Source of the DNA: Benincasa hispida
Lineage: Eukaryota; Streptophyta; Magnoliopsida; Cucurbitales; Cucurbitaceae
Direction of reading: 5' to 3'
NCBI RefSeq assembly: GCF_009727055.1
Contig: NC_052354.1
Coordinates: 37,748,543-37,812,542 of the forward strand
Length of the DNA: 64,000 nucleotides
Shown here piece by piece: positions 1 to 11,707 of the stretch. The notes beneath the pieces were generated by a model. The model was not told the origin of the DNA. It was given only the letters and a program-made list of their open reading frames with translations, and did not search any database. The stretch's first letter is position 1. Every line of letters begins with the position of its first letter. The position numbers and the translations under genes were made by a program.

Positions 1-182
1 ATCTGTTCTTCGCGGCCAACCTGCTCTTCGCGTCCAAGGCTGCTGAATCTGCCCTGATCATGACAGCTCCGATTGTAGGTCGTCTGTTCTTTGCGGCCTC
101 AGCTTGTTTCTGCGTGGAGAGACCCGATCGGCGCAATCTGACGTGATGGTTCCCATTGATGCCGACTTTCTGATGATTGCAA

Positions 183-311
183 CTAGATAGCAGAAATTAA
201 CTCTGGTAGTACATCCTGAAAACATTCTTTTACAGCTTCTCGGATCGCCGTTTTCATGTCAAAATTCGAAGATCCATCAACAGAAGAAGATTGGGGTTGA
301 TTCTCTTCCAT
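183..311 (-). CDS. Short N-terminal open frame, putative gag start
   Basis: A 42-codon frame starts at ATG 311-309, shortly after the primer site, and stops at 183. It begins MEENQPQSSS and is rich in acidic and polar residues, with an amphipathic stretch (AIREAVKECF) near its end. I recognise no domain. Its position after the primer site is where gag starts, and the early stop suggests a decayed copy or a short leader peptide. An upstream in-frame ATG would begin inside the LTR, so the ATG at 311 is preferred. Confidence 0.4.
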   Translation of the reverse strand: MEENQPQSSSVDGSSNFDMKTAIREAVKECFQDVLPELISAI

Positions 312-334
312 AACAGCTAGGGTTTCGTCACCAC

Positions 335-346
335 GCTCTAATACCA
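335..346 (-). other. Primer binding site, tRNA-iMet type
   Basis: Minus strand TGGTATTAGAGC abuts the LTR end with no spacer. It differs by one base from TGGTATCAGAGC, the usual plant site complementary to the 3' end of initiator methionine tRNA. Confidence 0.75.
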
Positions 347-560
347 TGTTAAAAATTAAAGAATAGAGAAGAGAAGAACACAAGGTTACGTAGAAACCCT
401 AGTACATGGAGAAAAATCACGATATAAGACTTTTCATATTCTGTTTTAAATCCGATACATTGAACACACAGGGACACACTCTATAAATAGACAGTAGGAA
501 ACCCTAGGGGTCTTACACAATTACATAAATGCCCTTAGGTTAATAACTCTATTTTCAACA
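347..560 (-). repeat. 5' LTR (214 bp)
   Basis: The minus strand begins TGTTGAAAATAG and ends TTTTTAACA, directly followed by the primer binding site. TG..CA termini plus the adjoining primer site define both ends. No second copy lies in the window, so LTR divergence cannot be judged. Confidence 0.8.
481..490 (-). promoter_or_regulatory. TATA-like box in the LTR
   Basis: CTATTTATAG lies 70-79 bases into the LTR on the minus strand. Its place inside the LTR and upstream of the primer site fits an LTR core promoter; no transcript data are available. Confidence 0.4.
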
Positions 561-1212
561 AGACTATTGTTAGGTACTTGCACCTTGAGAACCACACCTC
601 AAAAGCTAGCTATTGGGGTGGGAGAGTCAAGCCACTTAAGTACGGTCATGCCATTCTAACCAATGTGGGACAAAGACATCTCATACTACCTTGGTTCCTA
701 ATAGAAAGAAGGGTAAGAAAGGAATTACTCGAGCAGAAAGGGAGGTGGGGACCAACTGACCGTTTGATCGTTGTGGGATAGTGTACGGTGAAATGGAGGG
801 GACCAGTTGAAAGGGTTTTTGTAGGGTTTGGGAATTAATGTGAGCGGGAATGTTTTTGGGAGCAAAAGCTCATCGAAGGAGAGGGGACTCTCTCGAATAG
901 CCGAGTGGTTCTTCTTTACATTCTTGCATTTTGTCTTTCTTGTTCTTGTTGTTATCTTGTGAATGTAATATCCTTAGACTCCTAGGATATTTGTTGATAA
1001 TAATACTATCATACAGGGGAGGCTGTGATATCCTGTTTTGGTGGTGTTTGTGTGTTTTGTTGGGTGTATGTGTGTATTTTCTGTGTAGGGACTTGGATAC
1101 CAAATAGGAACTTCCAGCATCTTTTATCAGATTTTCAAATTGGTTTTGTGTAGAATCAACTCTCTGGTCGGTTCCTTTAATTGACTGCGCTTCTACTATA
1201 AAACTTTAAATT
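561..1212. other. Unassigned sequence, possibly old retroelement remnant
   Basis: This stretch has higher GC content than the DNA to its right and contains CTCAAAAGCTAGC and TGTGGGACAAAG, wording I associate with plant retroelement ends. No primer site, LTR pair or long conserved frame supports that. The open frame at 578-781 has no recognisable domain. Confidence 0.25.
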
Positions 1213-1602
1213 AGGAATTTGACTTGGAGGGTTAGTTTGTAGTATTTCTCCATTTGAATGAGAAATTTCTATACTTGACATTGGAGGACTTAGGATAGAC
1301 ATGTCACAATGACTAACATAAGGAAAGGGTTGAGATATTTCTAAAAAATGTCTTCTAAATTTAACTTGTTCCCTGAGGAATTTGACTTGGAGGGTTAGTT
1401 TGTAGTATTTCTCCATTTGAATGAGAAATTTCTATACTTGACATTGGAGGACTTAGGATAGACACTGTCTCTTATACACATCTAGATGTGTATAAGAGAC
1501 AGACATTGGAGGACTTAGGATAGACATGTCACAATGACTAACATAAGGAAAGGGTTGAGATATTTCTAAAAAATGTCTTCTAAATTTAACTTGTTCCCTG
1601 AA
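1213..1602. other. Chimeric direct duplication built around an adapter sequence
   Basis: The block 1213-1375 is repeated: its first part recurs at 1376-1464 and its latter part at 1503-1602, with back-to-back Tn5 mosaic ends between them. The repeated parts look identical by eye. The simplest reading is an adapter-joined read pair carried into the assembly, so the real sequence probably contains this block only once. Confidence 0.8.
1465..1502. other. Tn5 mosaic-end dimer (library adapter artefact)
   Basis: CTGTCTCTTATACACATCT is followed at once by its reverse complement AGATGTGTATAAGAGACAG. This is the 19-bp hyperactive Tn5 mosaic end used in tagmentation libraries, head to head. It is not plant sequence. 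Translated, it yields the known contaminant peptide VSYTHLDVYKRQ. Confidence 0.97.
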
Positions 1603-4600
1603 GAGAATTTTGGGTAAAATATGATTTTTTTTTTTTTTAAAAGACATGCCCATACTCACATAATTTTTTGTTCTCTTCGGGGCAATACAGTTTTAACCCT
1701 TTTGATTTGTAGGCTTGAAGCATAATTAAAAAAATGCACTTTGTATTTCTATGATCAAAATTTTGATTAAAAAAAAAAAACTAGGTATGTGAACGGTTGG
1801 ATTTCCTTTCTCTCTTGTAATACGGATGTTTATTATTTGTATATTCAACATTTATATCTGTAAGATTTTTCTCACAGAAGAAGACCTTACTTATATTTGA
1901 TTGATAGATATAGAAGAATAATATTACACTATTTTCTTTTCAATTTTAACTTGATCATAGAATGAGATGCGATGCAATGACCTACATCTATATAGCTCAG
2001 TAGTCCAATATTGTTGTACATAAGCTTACATGTTCTTTCCTGTAGAAGTTTCCAGTAAACAAGCTTTAGTTTTTATAAACAAAGAAAAACTAAAATTAAA
2101 AATGTAACAATATAGTTTATAGATATGTGAGATGCGATGACCGACATTACAGTTTCTTCACTTATTTTCCAGTTGGGTGGCTACTTCAGCACCGTTATCA
2201 ACTTCTTCATAGGGTAGGGACATCTTCAAGAGGGAAAAGAGAAGTTTGAATGAAAGTCTTTAAAACATGTTCAAGCAAGTTTTATTGCTTGTTTGTTGTA
2301 AAAAATAAGAAAAAGAAGAAAAAAAAGAAGAATATTAAGAGCCTTAAAAAACTGGTGTTGAAGATATTTTGTTGGGCTGATTCTTCTCATTTGAATTCTT
2401 CACATTTCATATTAAAAATTTGTGATTTAATTGTGAAGGCAGTGGCATGAAGCACAGCTTATTTAGATGGTCTTTGGTTTGGAAGATATATTGGCAATGC
2501 AATCAAATGTATAACCATCTGCCTTTTAAAACTTTAACATCAAGCTTTCATGTCGAGTGAGAGAAGAAAAACCATAGTTCAGTAGATGGGGTTCTATTGT
2601 TCCTTTATAATAAGGGGTTTCTACCTAGAAGCCTTAAAAAATGCTCCATATTTTGTCTTAAAATTTGATTTTTTTTAAAGGTGACTTTTAGTATTAATTG
2701 TAGACAATTATACATTTTTTATTTATTTATATTTGATTTTTATATTTAAATATTTAAGAGAGAGATTACATTTTTTTATGGAGTGAGAATATGAATTTAA
2801 TATATATATTTTTTTCTATTTTCAATTGGAGAGAGAAAATGTATTATTTTATTTTTCATTTCACGGGTACTTTGATTTTTAATATTATGTTATGTATATC
2901 TTTGTTTGTTTTGAGTATTATTCTATAATATGTTCTATTGTTATTCTCTGATGGTATGATATGTATGTCAATATACCTTGGAGCACATACAAATAGATTA
3001 ATACAATTCTCATTTATACCAAGTAAATGAATACATATATCACAATATTTTTCAATTTGGAGAGAATACATTTAATGAAATTTTATTTTTTATTTACGTT
3101 TATTTTCCTATATCAACTTATTGGTTTTTTTTGGATTCATGATTATTTTAAATACATCTTAAAACATTTTATTAGGTATTTAGAAATATTCTAATGAATA
3201 TATGAACTACATTACAATTTATAAATTAGAGATTGATTTAACGTTTGACATAAATCATACTATAAACCAGTATATGAAGTATATGAAATATGCCACGGTG
3301 CATAAATTTTCAACATTTTATTTACATCAAAGTATATATATCATATATGCCATTTAGGTAGTTGGAAATTACAATCAAAATTTGTATATGTCATAATATG
3401 TAAAGTGAATAAAAAAAAAACTTTTGTTTATATCAAGTAAACAAATACATATATCACAATATATATCAAATTTTCTACGAAAGTTTAAAAAAAAAAATAC
3501 ATATATATCACAGCATATATAAAAAATATGAAAAAATAAAATTAAAAGTTGAATTAGGTCCGTTGTTCATCTGCTCTAAGTCCATTGTCACTGTTTCTCA
3601 GTTTTGATTTCACCATCACCATTCGTTTTCTTTGAGTTCCTCATCGTCGTTCGTTTCCTTCGAGTCCGCTATAGTCATTCGTTTGTGCCAAGTTTGCTCA
3701 TGCGTCAATTTGTTTCACGTTATTCGTGTCATTTCATGCTCGTCTTGTCGACGGACCATCCAATGTCCTCCGTCTTCCATCCGTAACTCACTCGGTCGGA
3801 AGGAGAAAAAAGAGAGGAGGAAGAAATGATCTTGAAGTATGAGCAGAGAGAATATATGCATGGTGGAGAGTGGAGAGTGGAGAGTGGAGAGAGAACATGC
3901 ATGGGGGGAGAGAGAATAATAATATGTATATAAAACGTAAGTGAAGCTAAATTATAAATAATCACTGATATTAGTGAAAATAGGGAGACCAAGTCTTTTA
4001 TGTAAACACCCCTTCTAATAATGTTTGTTGGATGTTTTGGTTTGACGTTGCTTCACAATATATTGGGATTAAAACTATAAGACCTTGAAAAAGATGAATT
4101 TGGCACAATATGGTCGAGTACTTGGAAACGTTTTTTTTTTTTTTTAAACTAAAATTCATTAAAACCAACATAGTAGCCAAGCAATAGATCAATCATCGAA
4201 GAATAAAACAACATAACAAAGAGAGGAAAGAAATCTCCAAAAAGAAGATCCAGAAGATTATGATTGTGGGTAGTTTTGTAATTGTTTTAGAGATTTTACA
4301 AAAGTTGGAAAACATTAATGGGAGAAATGTCGTTAGCTTGTATAGGTTAGAGTTTTTGAATATATATATATATATATATAAGTGCAGATTAGGCTTTGTG
4401 ACAATTTTTTTTATCAAGTCATTCTTATACATATGAGATGTTGTAGCCCAGGATTAGGTTTTTGTGGGTTACCACAATCAAAGCTTCTAGAAGGATTGAA
4501 ATTAGGAGGTTCGTCTTTTGAACCTTTGAGGAAATCCACAATGTAGGAGCTTGTTCGAGTTCGTGATCTTGTAACACTCGTGCATGAGAGAAACAAAGTA

Positions 4601-4640
4601 TCTACAATGTGAATGACCATAAAATTAAGGGGTTTCTTCA
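1603..4640. other. AT-rich intergenic DNA
   Basis: I see no supported gene. There are poly-A/T runs, an ATATAT-rich part (2.7-3.5 kb), four perfect copies of TGGAGAG at 3864-3891 and a short TA run near 4362-4380. Short open frames here have no recognisable domains. Confidence 0.5.
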
Positions 4641-5240
4641 TAAAGAACCATTAGACTCTCACGGTTAAAAAAACCGCAAAGTCTTCCACTTTAACCTACA
4701 AGGCCAGGGCCTCAATTTCCTCGATGAAACTCGAAATCTCCAACAAATCCTATTTCTTGTGAGTAATGACATTAATAAGATTCTCACAATGCGAATCCAC
4801 AGTATCTGGAGGATGAGACTCGAGATCAAAACTATCAGTAAAGAATTTCAAACCTCTAATCACAGCAAAGGCTTCAAGGATCTTTATGGGCCACTTGACC
4901 CGCACTCTCCCGTAACCTGATAGAATAAGAGATCCAGAGGAGTCACGAACCACAGCTAATCCCACTTACATCCTCAAAGTTACTCTAAGAAGCGTCAATG
5001 TTGATCTTCCAGATTCATTCAATAGGTAGGTCCCACTACACGACTTACCAGAATATTCCTCCTACTAAAAAAGGATCCTTCACAACTGCTTCCAATAATC
5101 TCCTCCACAAACAAGGAGAACCTATCCATAAAAACTTTTCTCACTGGGATCAGACCGCTCAACTTTATAAGATTCTTGTAATTCCACACATCCCATGGAA
5201 GGATGGCATCTCGATCAGAATCCTTAAGCTCTTCCATCAC
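4641..5240 (-). pseudogene. RNase H-like (RVT_3 type) domain remnant
   Basis: On the minus strand, frames from 5240 down to about 4641 resemble the RNase H-like domain found in plant non-LTR reverse transcriptase relatives. The recognisable core (4965-4750) begins GLAVVRDSSGSLILSGYG, followed by an EAFAVIRGL helix. That glutamate matches a conserved catalytic position. The later ESD-type motif reads VDSHCENLI, so the third acidic residue appears lost. Downstream the same frame continues through TAG stops after THKK and after IEALAL. No reverse transcriptase domain was seen upstream, so this is either a LINE 3' fragment or a decayed stand-alone RNase H-like gene. Confidence 0.55.
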
Positions 5241-7449
5241 TCCGATCCTAGTAATCTGCCGAACTCCAATAATCCCTGAAACCAGATAGAAGATTAAATA
5301 AGGATGGAAAGAAAGAAAATCAGATACTTGAACTTACACTCCCACAAAACATGACTTAAAGCAATTATAATAGGATAATTGAAGAAAAGAGGAAGAAGGG
5401 TTTGGCTTAAAATACACATAAAATATCTATATTTTATTGGATACAAATGAATTGAGGCCACGGTTACCAATCCATAATCAAAATTGGTGTAATTGTAGTG
5501 AGATTTTATTGATATATCAATTTTAAATGAGCCATAATCAAAAACTTTATTAGATTGTTTTTTTTATCACGTTTACTTAAAATTATGAATTTCTCAGAAA
5601 ATGTGATAGATTCACCATTCTCATAATGTAACAGTAACAATATCTGTAACAGTAGTGGTATTGGCTATTGGGTTTTATGTAATCTTCAAACACAATTGGA
5701 TTAATCACTTTCCACTCCTCCATTAGCTTGCATTTTTTTTTTTTTTTATAGATTTGAAAGTGGGCCCCAAATATCAGTAATGGAACATAGATAAACAATA
5801 ACCAACGTAATCAAGTGGACCTACTTCTTAGATTACCTTTCATGTATTGTGTTTCCCTTGCATAAATTTGGCATGACTTGAACTGAATCTTTCTTCTTCC
5901 ATCCCTCTGTTTTGGGCCCTATATTGGTGAGTGGCCCAATCCCACCAGGCTAGGGTTCAATTCGTTGGGCTGGGCCTAAGCTATGTGATCAACAATATTA
6001 TCCATGTCCAATATGGGCTATTAATTGGGCTTTGACTGTTTGGTCCAGTTTCAAATGTGCTATAGCTATATCTTGCTACCTTGCCTTAGGATTATAGATC
6101 AATGCATAGACCAGAGTCATTTTCTTTGTAATAAAAAATTTAAATTTTAAAAATATTAATTCCTATATCGTCGTTACTAATTTACTTTGTATACCATGTA
6201 AACTATACGATAACATGTTATGTTTATTAGATAGATAAACAAAATAATACAATACATGCAACATATATCGTTTTCTTGAAGTAACATATTAGATTTCTTT
6301 TATGAACCATATCATTTTTTTTTGTCCTACTATTACTATTATACATATGAAACAATAATTGAACTAAGTACTGTGTTTTTCTGTTTTTTTTTTTTAGAAT
6401 TAAAAAAAAAATTGTTAAATGATGATATGCTTGGTTGGAATTCTATTTATTTGGAAGATAGTGAAGAACATTTATGAAATGATAGGGTCTTAATTGGGAA
6501 AAGTGGTGACATTATTTAGTGCAATTAAGTAAGTGTTGAGGAAAAAAAAAGGTGAGAGAAATTATTAAGTTAGTTGAATTATTAAATGAGAATAAAGTTG
6601 TGAGAATTATTAATTGAATCATAGTGGTGGGAGAGGGAACAGGTAAGCATGGTTCCATTAAAAGCCTGCAAATCTGCAAAAAGATGACCCACCAAAAAAT
6701 TTAAAAAAAAAATAAAATAAAATAAAAAAGAGAGAGAGAGAGAGAAAATATAAAGGGTATGTTCTAGTTTGTCATATGCATGTTTCCTATCTTAATTTAA
6801 TGCTCAAATTCCTATCCTAAAGAGAAAAAGTAAAACTTTATCTTTATTATATGTTATTAATTTATTTCTCTCATTTGATAAACAAATGGCTAGACAAATG
6901 AAAATGAATTAATTTAATTCTTCAAATCTTCATTCTTTTAAGCTTTCAAATCCATTCTATTTTGATTTTTGAATTATCAAAATGTTTATTTCGACTTTTA
7001 GAGATCTCTATCATCTAGATATTATGATTTCAAATATACACGATTTTAAATGTGTGTTAGTGGCTAAAGCGAGCATAGTTCAATCGAGATACAAGTGTGC
7101 TAGAAATAATTGGATTTGTGATTCAAATCTTCCTACTCCTCCTCTCAATTGTACTAAAAAAAATATATAGATATGGATTAGTGTGACGATAAATGCATAT
7201 ATTAAAACTAGATAAATTGTTATATTAAGTGACAAAGTAATAACAAGAATCAAAATAATTATATTTTTAAAAAGTTACACGATTTTAATTATAGATATTT
7301 TAAAATAATTATATGTCATGAGCTTGTATTATCAAGCACGTTTGAGATTTGATCTCCTTATCTCACAATATTATAAAACAAAATGACAGTTATTTTTAGA
7401 GGTTATCTAAATAGAAAAATAATTTAAGAATTTAAGTTTTTGGAATAGA
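5241..7449. other. AT-rich intergenic DNA with an (AG)n run
   Basis: No supported gene. GGGCC and GCCCAA motifs cluster at about 5.91-6.05 kb; such motifs occur in plant promoters, but no convincing gene follows on either side. A short (AG)n microsatellite lies at 6729-6745. Confidence 0.45.
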
Positions 7450-7966
7450 AGGCAAATTCAATTTACACCCTTAAACTATGGAGGTTGTATAAATTGGAAC
7501 ACTAAATTAATAATTATATCAATTTAAACCCTGAACTTTTATAAGTGTATTTATTTACACCATCATTCAGTTTTCGCGTTCGACCAATATTGTGTGAAAC
7601 TTATAATTTGAGTCTCTTAAATTTTCATAAACCAATCAATTTAGACCATTCATTACAATTACCTTTGAAAATCATCTATGAATTAATTTTCAAACGTGTG
7701 TACACTTCTTCGAATATCAGTTTTATAAAATGAACGATTAGAGTAAATACATAGACAATTCTCAATGAAAATTCTTACTAAGAGTCTAAATTGGTTTATA
7801 GTTTAATTGATACAATTATAAGTTTCACACGAGGTTTTCCCAAATGAAACATTAATCGATACACTCATAAAAGTTTATGGTTTAAATTGATACAATTACT
7901 AGTTTGGGATTTGAATTGATACAACTTCTAAAGTTCTGAGTTGAGTGGTATAAATTTAAATTTCCT
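7450..7966. mobile_element. MITE with ~100-bp terminal inverted repeats
   Basis: The left arm (CTTAAACTATGG..TTGTATAAATTGGAA..TATCAATTTAAACC..AACTTTTATAAGTGTA) is matched by the reverse complement of the right arm over roughly 100 bp with scattered mismatches. The two arms enclose about 300 bp. There is no coding capacity. Long terminal repeats of this kind suit a Mutator-type non-autonomous element, but I could not identify a 9-bp target duplication, so the exact ends and superfamily are uncertain. Confidence 0.65.
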
Positions 7967-8789
7967 CGAAAAAAAAAGAAAAAGAAAAAAAAAAAAAGAC
8001 AATGAACCTTAATTTAGTGGAAGGAATATGAACCTTGAGAAAAGATCATATAGTAAAGTACAAAACATAAATTTGTATATACAAATTTTTTTTTTTACTT
8101 ATTGGGAAAAAGATAATAGAAGTGAGTAAGTACCTTTTTGAGGTCCACAGCCACTTTTAAAAGAGATGAAAAAGAAATGGAAATTTTTGCTTACAAGACA
8201 ATCTTTTTCTTTTTAGGGTTTTAGGTAAACTAAGAGTTTGGCATTCATTTGAGAGAGAGAAAGAGAAAAGGATTTGTTTTTTTATTTTCAAAAGAAAACA
8301 AAAGGGAAACAATAACAAGGAGTAGGTTAAAAGCATTCTTAACTAAAAGTGTTGAATCCCCTTTTGTCTCATATTGACTTTATGGGAATTAATTTTAATT
8401 TTCAAAATTATCTATTATTAACTTTTTAATTAATTTACATAGTACTTCTTTTTAATTCATATCCACATGCACCTTATTATATCATTGCATTTCTGTGGTT
8501 TGAATCAATCTTCTTTTTTGGTCAATGGAAAAAGTTCTTCAAGAAAATAAATGGAAATAAACCTCTATGTGGTTTAGGCTACTTTGCTTAACATAAATGA
8601 GGATATAATGAATTATCAAAATGAAAATTAATTAGATTAATTCATACCCCATTCTCACTCATTTATGGTCAAATTCAATGAAACCATTTTCTTATTGAAG
8701 ATTTAAAATTATATATGAAAGTATGATTTTTTTCAATTTTCATATTCTTTTTAGAACATTACTATTTTAGTTGGAAGAGTATATGTGTT
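7967..8789. other. AT-rich intergenic DNA
   Basis: Purine-rich and T-rich runs only; no gene or repeat structure recognised. Confidence 0.4.
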
Positions 8790-9115
8790 TGATATCTGAA
8801 TTTTAAATTTATAAAAATAGATTCATTTGGTTCTTGAATTTTCAAAAGGTATCTTTTTAGTCCCTAAATTGTTAAAAATAGGTTTAAAATGCCCTTCAAA
8901 TAAATTTTTTTATCATTATTTTAAATAATTATATGACAATTTAAATTAGAAGAATAATTATTTAAAAAACTTAGATATTAAAAAAATGTACATTTTAAAA
9001 ACTCAGAAACCAAATGCATCAATTCCTATAAATTTCAAAACTAAAAAAAAGATATTTTTTTTAAAAATCAAAGATGAAAGGTAAATATTCTTGAAAATTT
9101 GGAGATTAAAAAGGT
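8790..9115. mobile_element. Degenerate inverted-repeat element
   Basis: The left arm contains TTCATTTGGTTCTTGAATTTTC and the right arm read in reverse complement contains TGCATTTGGTTTCTGAGTTTT, with matching flanks. The arms surround an AT-rich centre carrying ATTATATGACA. The same kind of element is better preserved at 36.7-37.2 kb. Ends are approximate. Confidence 0.5.
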
Positions 9116-9780
9116 TTTTTGTTTTGTTTTTTTGTCTCTGTAAATTTTAATTATTGGTTAAATTTTACACAACACCATAAAATTTAGGGTAGGTTATAAA
9201 ATGCATCAAGAATTGGTTTTAATAATTATATTTTAATAATAAGAATTTTTCTGAATATCTTATATTTAAAACTATTTATAGTATGCAATAAAATATTGTT
9301 GGGTGGTAGAGCTTTTTGCCCGGCTTTATAAAAAGGATTATGATGTAAGCTTATAGGAGGTGTGGTGGGTGACTTTAGAAGATCTTATTTTGATAATTTT
9401 ATTTAGTGGTTATATGTATAATATGTGTTAGGATTGTTAACATGTTTCCCAAGTTATTTAATTTAAAGATTAATAAAAGTTAGATAATATTTGGGTGCAT
9501 CGTGTATCCATGTTCTTATCTTTATGCATCTTGCTATTACTAAAAAAAAATAACTAAAATATTTCAAAAAAGAAATAACAAGAATTTATCACATGACCAA
9601 TTATGCTGTGATAATTTGATGAGATCCACAAATATTTACATCTCCGAGATGCATAAGAATATTTTTAAGTATTTCCACAAGATATGTATTTTTTTCATAA
9701 AAACTATTTTAATTATAATATCACTTTATTATTTTTAAAGGGGGAAAAATCTTCACCTCTGCATGAGTTGAATTTAATCT
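9116..9780. other. AT-rich intergenic DNA
   Basis: No supported gene or repeat; only short homopolymer runs. Confidence 0.4.
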
Positions 9781-9783
9781 TAA

Positions 9784-10688
9784 GGGGTCGTTTGTTTTGT
9801 GGGAATCCAAGATTCTCATAGAATGAGTAGTTGGATTATCACATTTGTTTTACGGTAACGTAAGATGTCCGGATATCTTGAGATTTCCGAGCATCCTAGG
9901 ATGCCCCTATAGAAGGCATCTTGGGAGTTTTGGATGCCCTCCTAAAATATGGATTTTCTAGATTCTCATGTTGAGGACATCATCTTTTTATTTTTCTAAC
10001 CCTTTTTTCTTTTTCATATATATATATATATAAATATCACTCTTCTTTATTTTTATTTTATAATTAAAATAAATATTGTGAACTATGGTTGTTTTCAAAT
10101 AAAAAAAAATGTGTCAACTTATTTACAAATATAACAAATTATCACCATCTATCGGTGATCCGATAGATCACGATAAACAGTGACATTTTGTTATATTTGA
10201 AAATATTTTCAACAATTTTACCATTTAAAACAATTACCCTGCGAACCATGTGTTTTACTCTCTTTGATTATATTGTAGTTGTTTCTTATAAAGATATGCA
10301 AATTCAAAATCAAATTAATATTTATTTTATAAAAAAAAAATCTTAAATTAATATATATTATTTTGTTGAGAAAAATAACGAATACAATAATAAAACTACA
10401 ATAATTTAAAAGAAATTCAAACTAATAAAAAAATATGTTATATAAGTTCAACTTATATTAAATTAGTTATAAATTAGTAAATAGTCGTAAAGACATTTTT
10501 TGAACATTATGTAAATTTAAGACATTGTCAGGTAGAAATCCCATTAAAAAAATAGTCATCCAAGTATTGCCAGATATCTTCGAAAATATTCTTACAAAAC
10601 AAACACGATTATTTAAGGATGTCAGACATCTATAATGCTGGACATATAAAGATTCCAGTTATCTACATTCCCAAAAACAAATGGCCCC
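9784..10688. mobile_element. PIF/Harbinger-like non-autonomous element, copy 1
   Basis: The left end GGGGTCGTTTGTTTT and the reverse complement of the right end, GGGGCCATTTGTTTT, form ~23-bp inverted repeats. The flank on the left is TAA (9781-9783), the 3-bp target typical of PIF/Harbinger elements. The right flank is TAC (10689-10691), shared with copy 2. The interior is non-coding and carries ATGCCC/GGATATC-rich wording plus a nested MITE at 10088-10240. The target and ends suggest the superfamily; no transposase is present. Confidence 0.65.
10088..10240. mobile_element. Small foldback MITE nested in copy 1
   Basis: This 153-bp block is absent from the matching place in copy 2. Its arms are inverted repeats that include TTACAAATATAACAAA on the left and TTTCAAATATAACAAA in the reverse complement on the right, with CTATCGGTGATC at the centre. 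The flanks GTGAACTATG (10078-10087) and GCGAACCATG (10241-10250) look like a 9-10 bp target duplication with two changes, as expected for a Mutator-type insertion. Confidence 0.65.
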
Positions 10689-10691
10689 TAC

Positions 10692-11398
10692 GGAGTCAAT
10701 TTGTTTCGTGAGAATCCAAGATTTCCATGAAATTGGTAGATTACCGCATTTGTTTTACGATAATGTAAGATGCCCATGGATCTTAGGATATGTCCTTACG
10801 AGGGCATCTCGAGAGTTTGGTATGTCCTTACGGAGGATTCTCGTGTTGAGGGCATTCACTTTTTACTTTTTAACCCCTTAATAAATAAATATTGTGAATA
10901 TGTATATCACTCTTTTTTATTTTTATTTTATAATTAAAATAAATACCGTGAACTATGTATTTCACTCTTTTTGTTTATATTGTAGTTGTCGTTATTTTTT
11001 AGAAAGATATTCAAATTCAAATTAATATATTTTAAACAAATCTTAAATTAGTATATATTATTTTGTTGAGAAATATAAAAATAAAATAATAAAATTATAT
11101 CAATCTAAAAAGAAATTCAAATTAATGAAAAAAATATATAAGTTCAAATTATATTAAATTAATTATAAATGCGTGAATCGTAAGGACATTTTTGGAACAT
11201 TAACTAAATTTAAGACATTTCTGAGTAGGAATCCTACAAAACAAACACAATTATTCAAGTATTCTTAGATATCTTTAAAAATATTCCTACAAAACAAGCA
11301 TGGTTATCCAAGGATGACGGACATCTATAATTATGAACATCATAATTTCGAGCATCTAAAGATTTCGGTTATCTACACTACAGAAAACAGATGACCCC
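10692..11398. mobile_element. PIF/Harbinger-like non-autonomous element, copy 2
   Basis: It starts GGAGTCAATTTGTTTCGTG, a mutated form of copy 1's end, ends with ATGACCCC and is followed by TAA (11399-11401). Its body matches copy 1 in order (AAGATGCC, GAGGGCATC, AATTAAAATAAATA.CGTGAACTATG) but lacks the nested MITE. The short frame at 10681-10881 is chance. Confidence 0.65.
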
Positions 11399-11411
11399 TA
11401 AATTTTGAGGA

Positions 11412-11707
11412 CTCGTTTGATAACCATTTCATTTTTTGTTTTTGGTTTTTTGAAAATGAAGTCTATTTTCTCCACATTTTTTACAATTTTTTCATCTTTC
11501 TTAATTACAATGATTGAATTCTAGCTAGATTTCAAAAAAAAAAAACAAGTTTTTAAATCTACGTTTTTAGTTTTGAAAATTTTGCTTGATTTTTTAAACT
11601 ACTAGTAAAACGTAGAAAACAAATGAAGAAATTTAGAGGTGGAATTCGTATCGATAGACTTAATTTTCAAAAATAAAAAATCGAAAACTAAATGGTTACC
11701 AAACGAG
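11412..11707. mobile_element. hAT-like MITE
   Basis: The left end CTCGTTTGATAACCATTT pairs with the right end, whose reverse complement reads CTCGTTTGGTAACCATTT. The inverted similarity continues inward through TTTTTGAAAAT.AAGTCTA. I could not confirm an 8-bp target duplication, so the hAT label is tentative. Relatives occur at about 43.98-44.29 kb. Confidence 0.6.

Larger units (their letters stand above)
1..560 (-). mobile_element. 5' end of an LTR retrotransposon, truncated by the window edge
   Basis: Read on the minus strand, this holds an LTR (560 down to 347), a tRNA-iMet-type primer binding site touching it, and the start of an open frame that runs towards the left edge. The LTR has TG..CA ends and a TATA-like box. 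The rest of the element lies outside the window, so the polymerase order that would separate Copia from Gypsy is not visible and the superfamily stays open. The 5 bases beyond the LTR (561-565, AGACT) would be one half of a target duplication whose partner is not in view. Confidence 0.8.

Noticed and set aside
5905..6050. GGGCC/GCCCAA cluster as a host gene promoter
   Set aside because: No gene with a credible frame starts on either side within reach; motifs alone are too weak.
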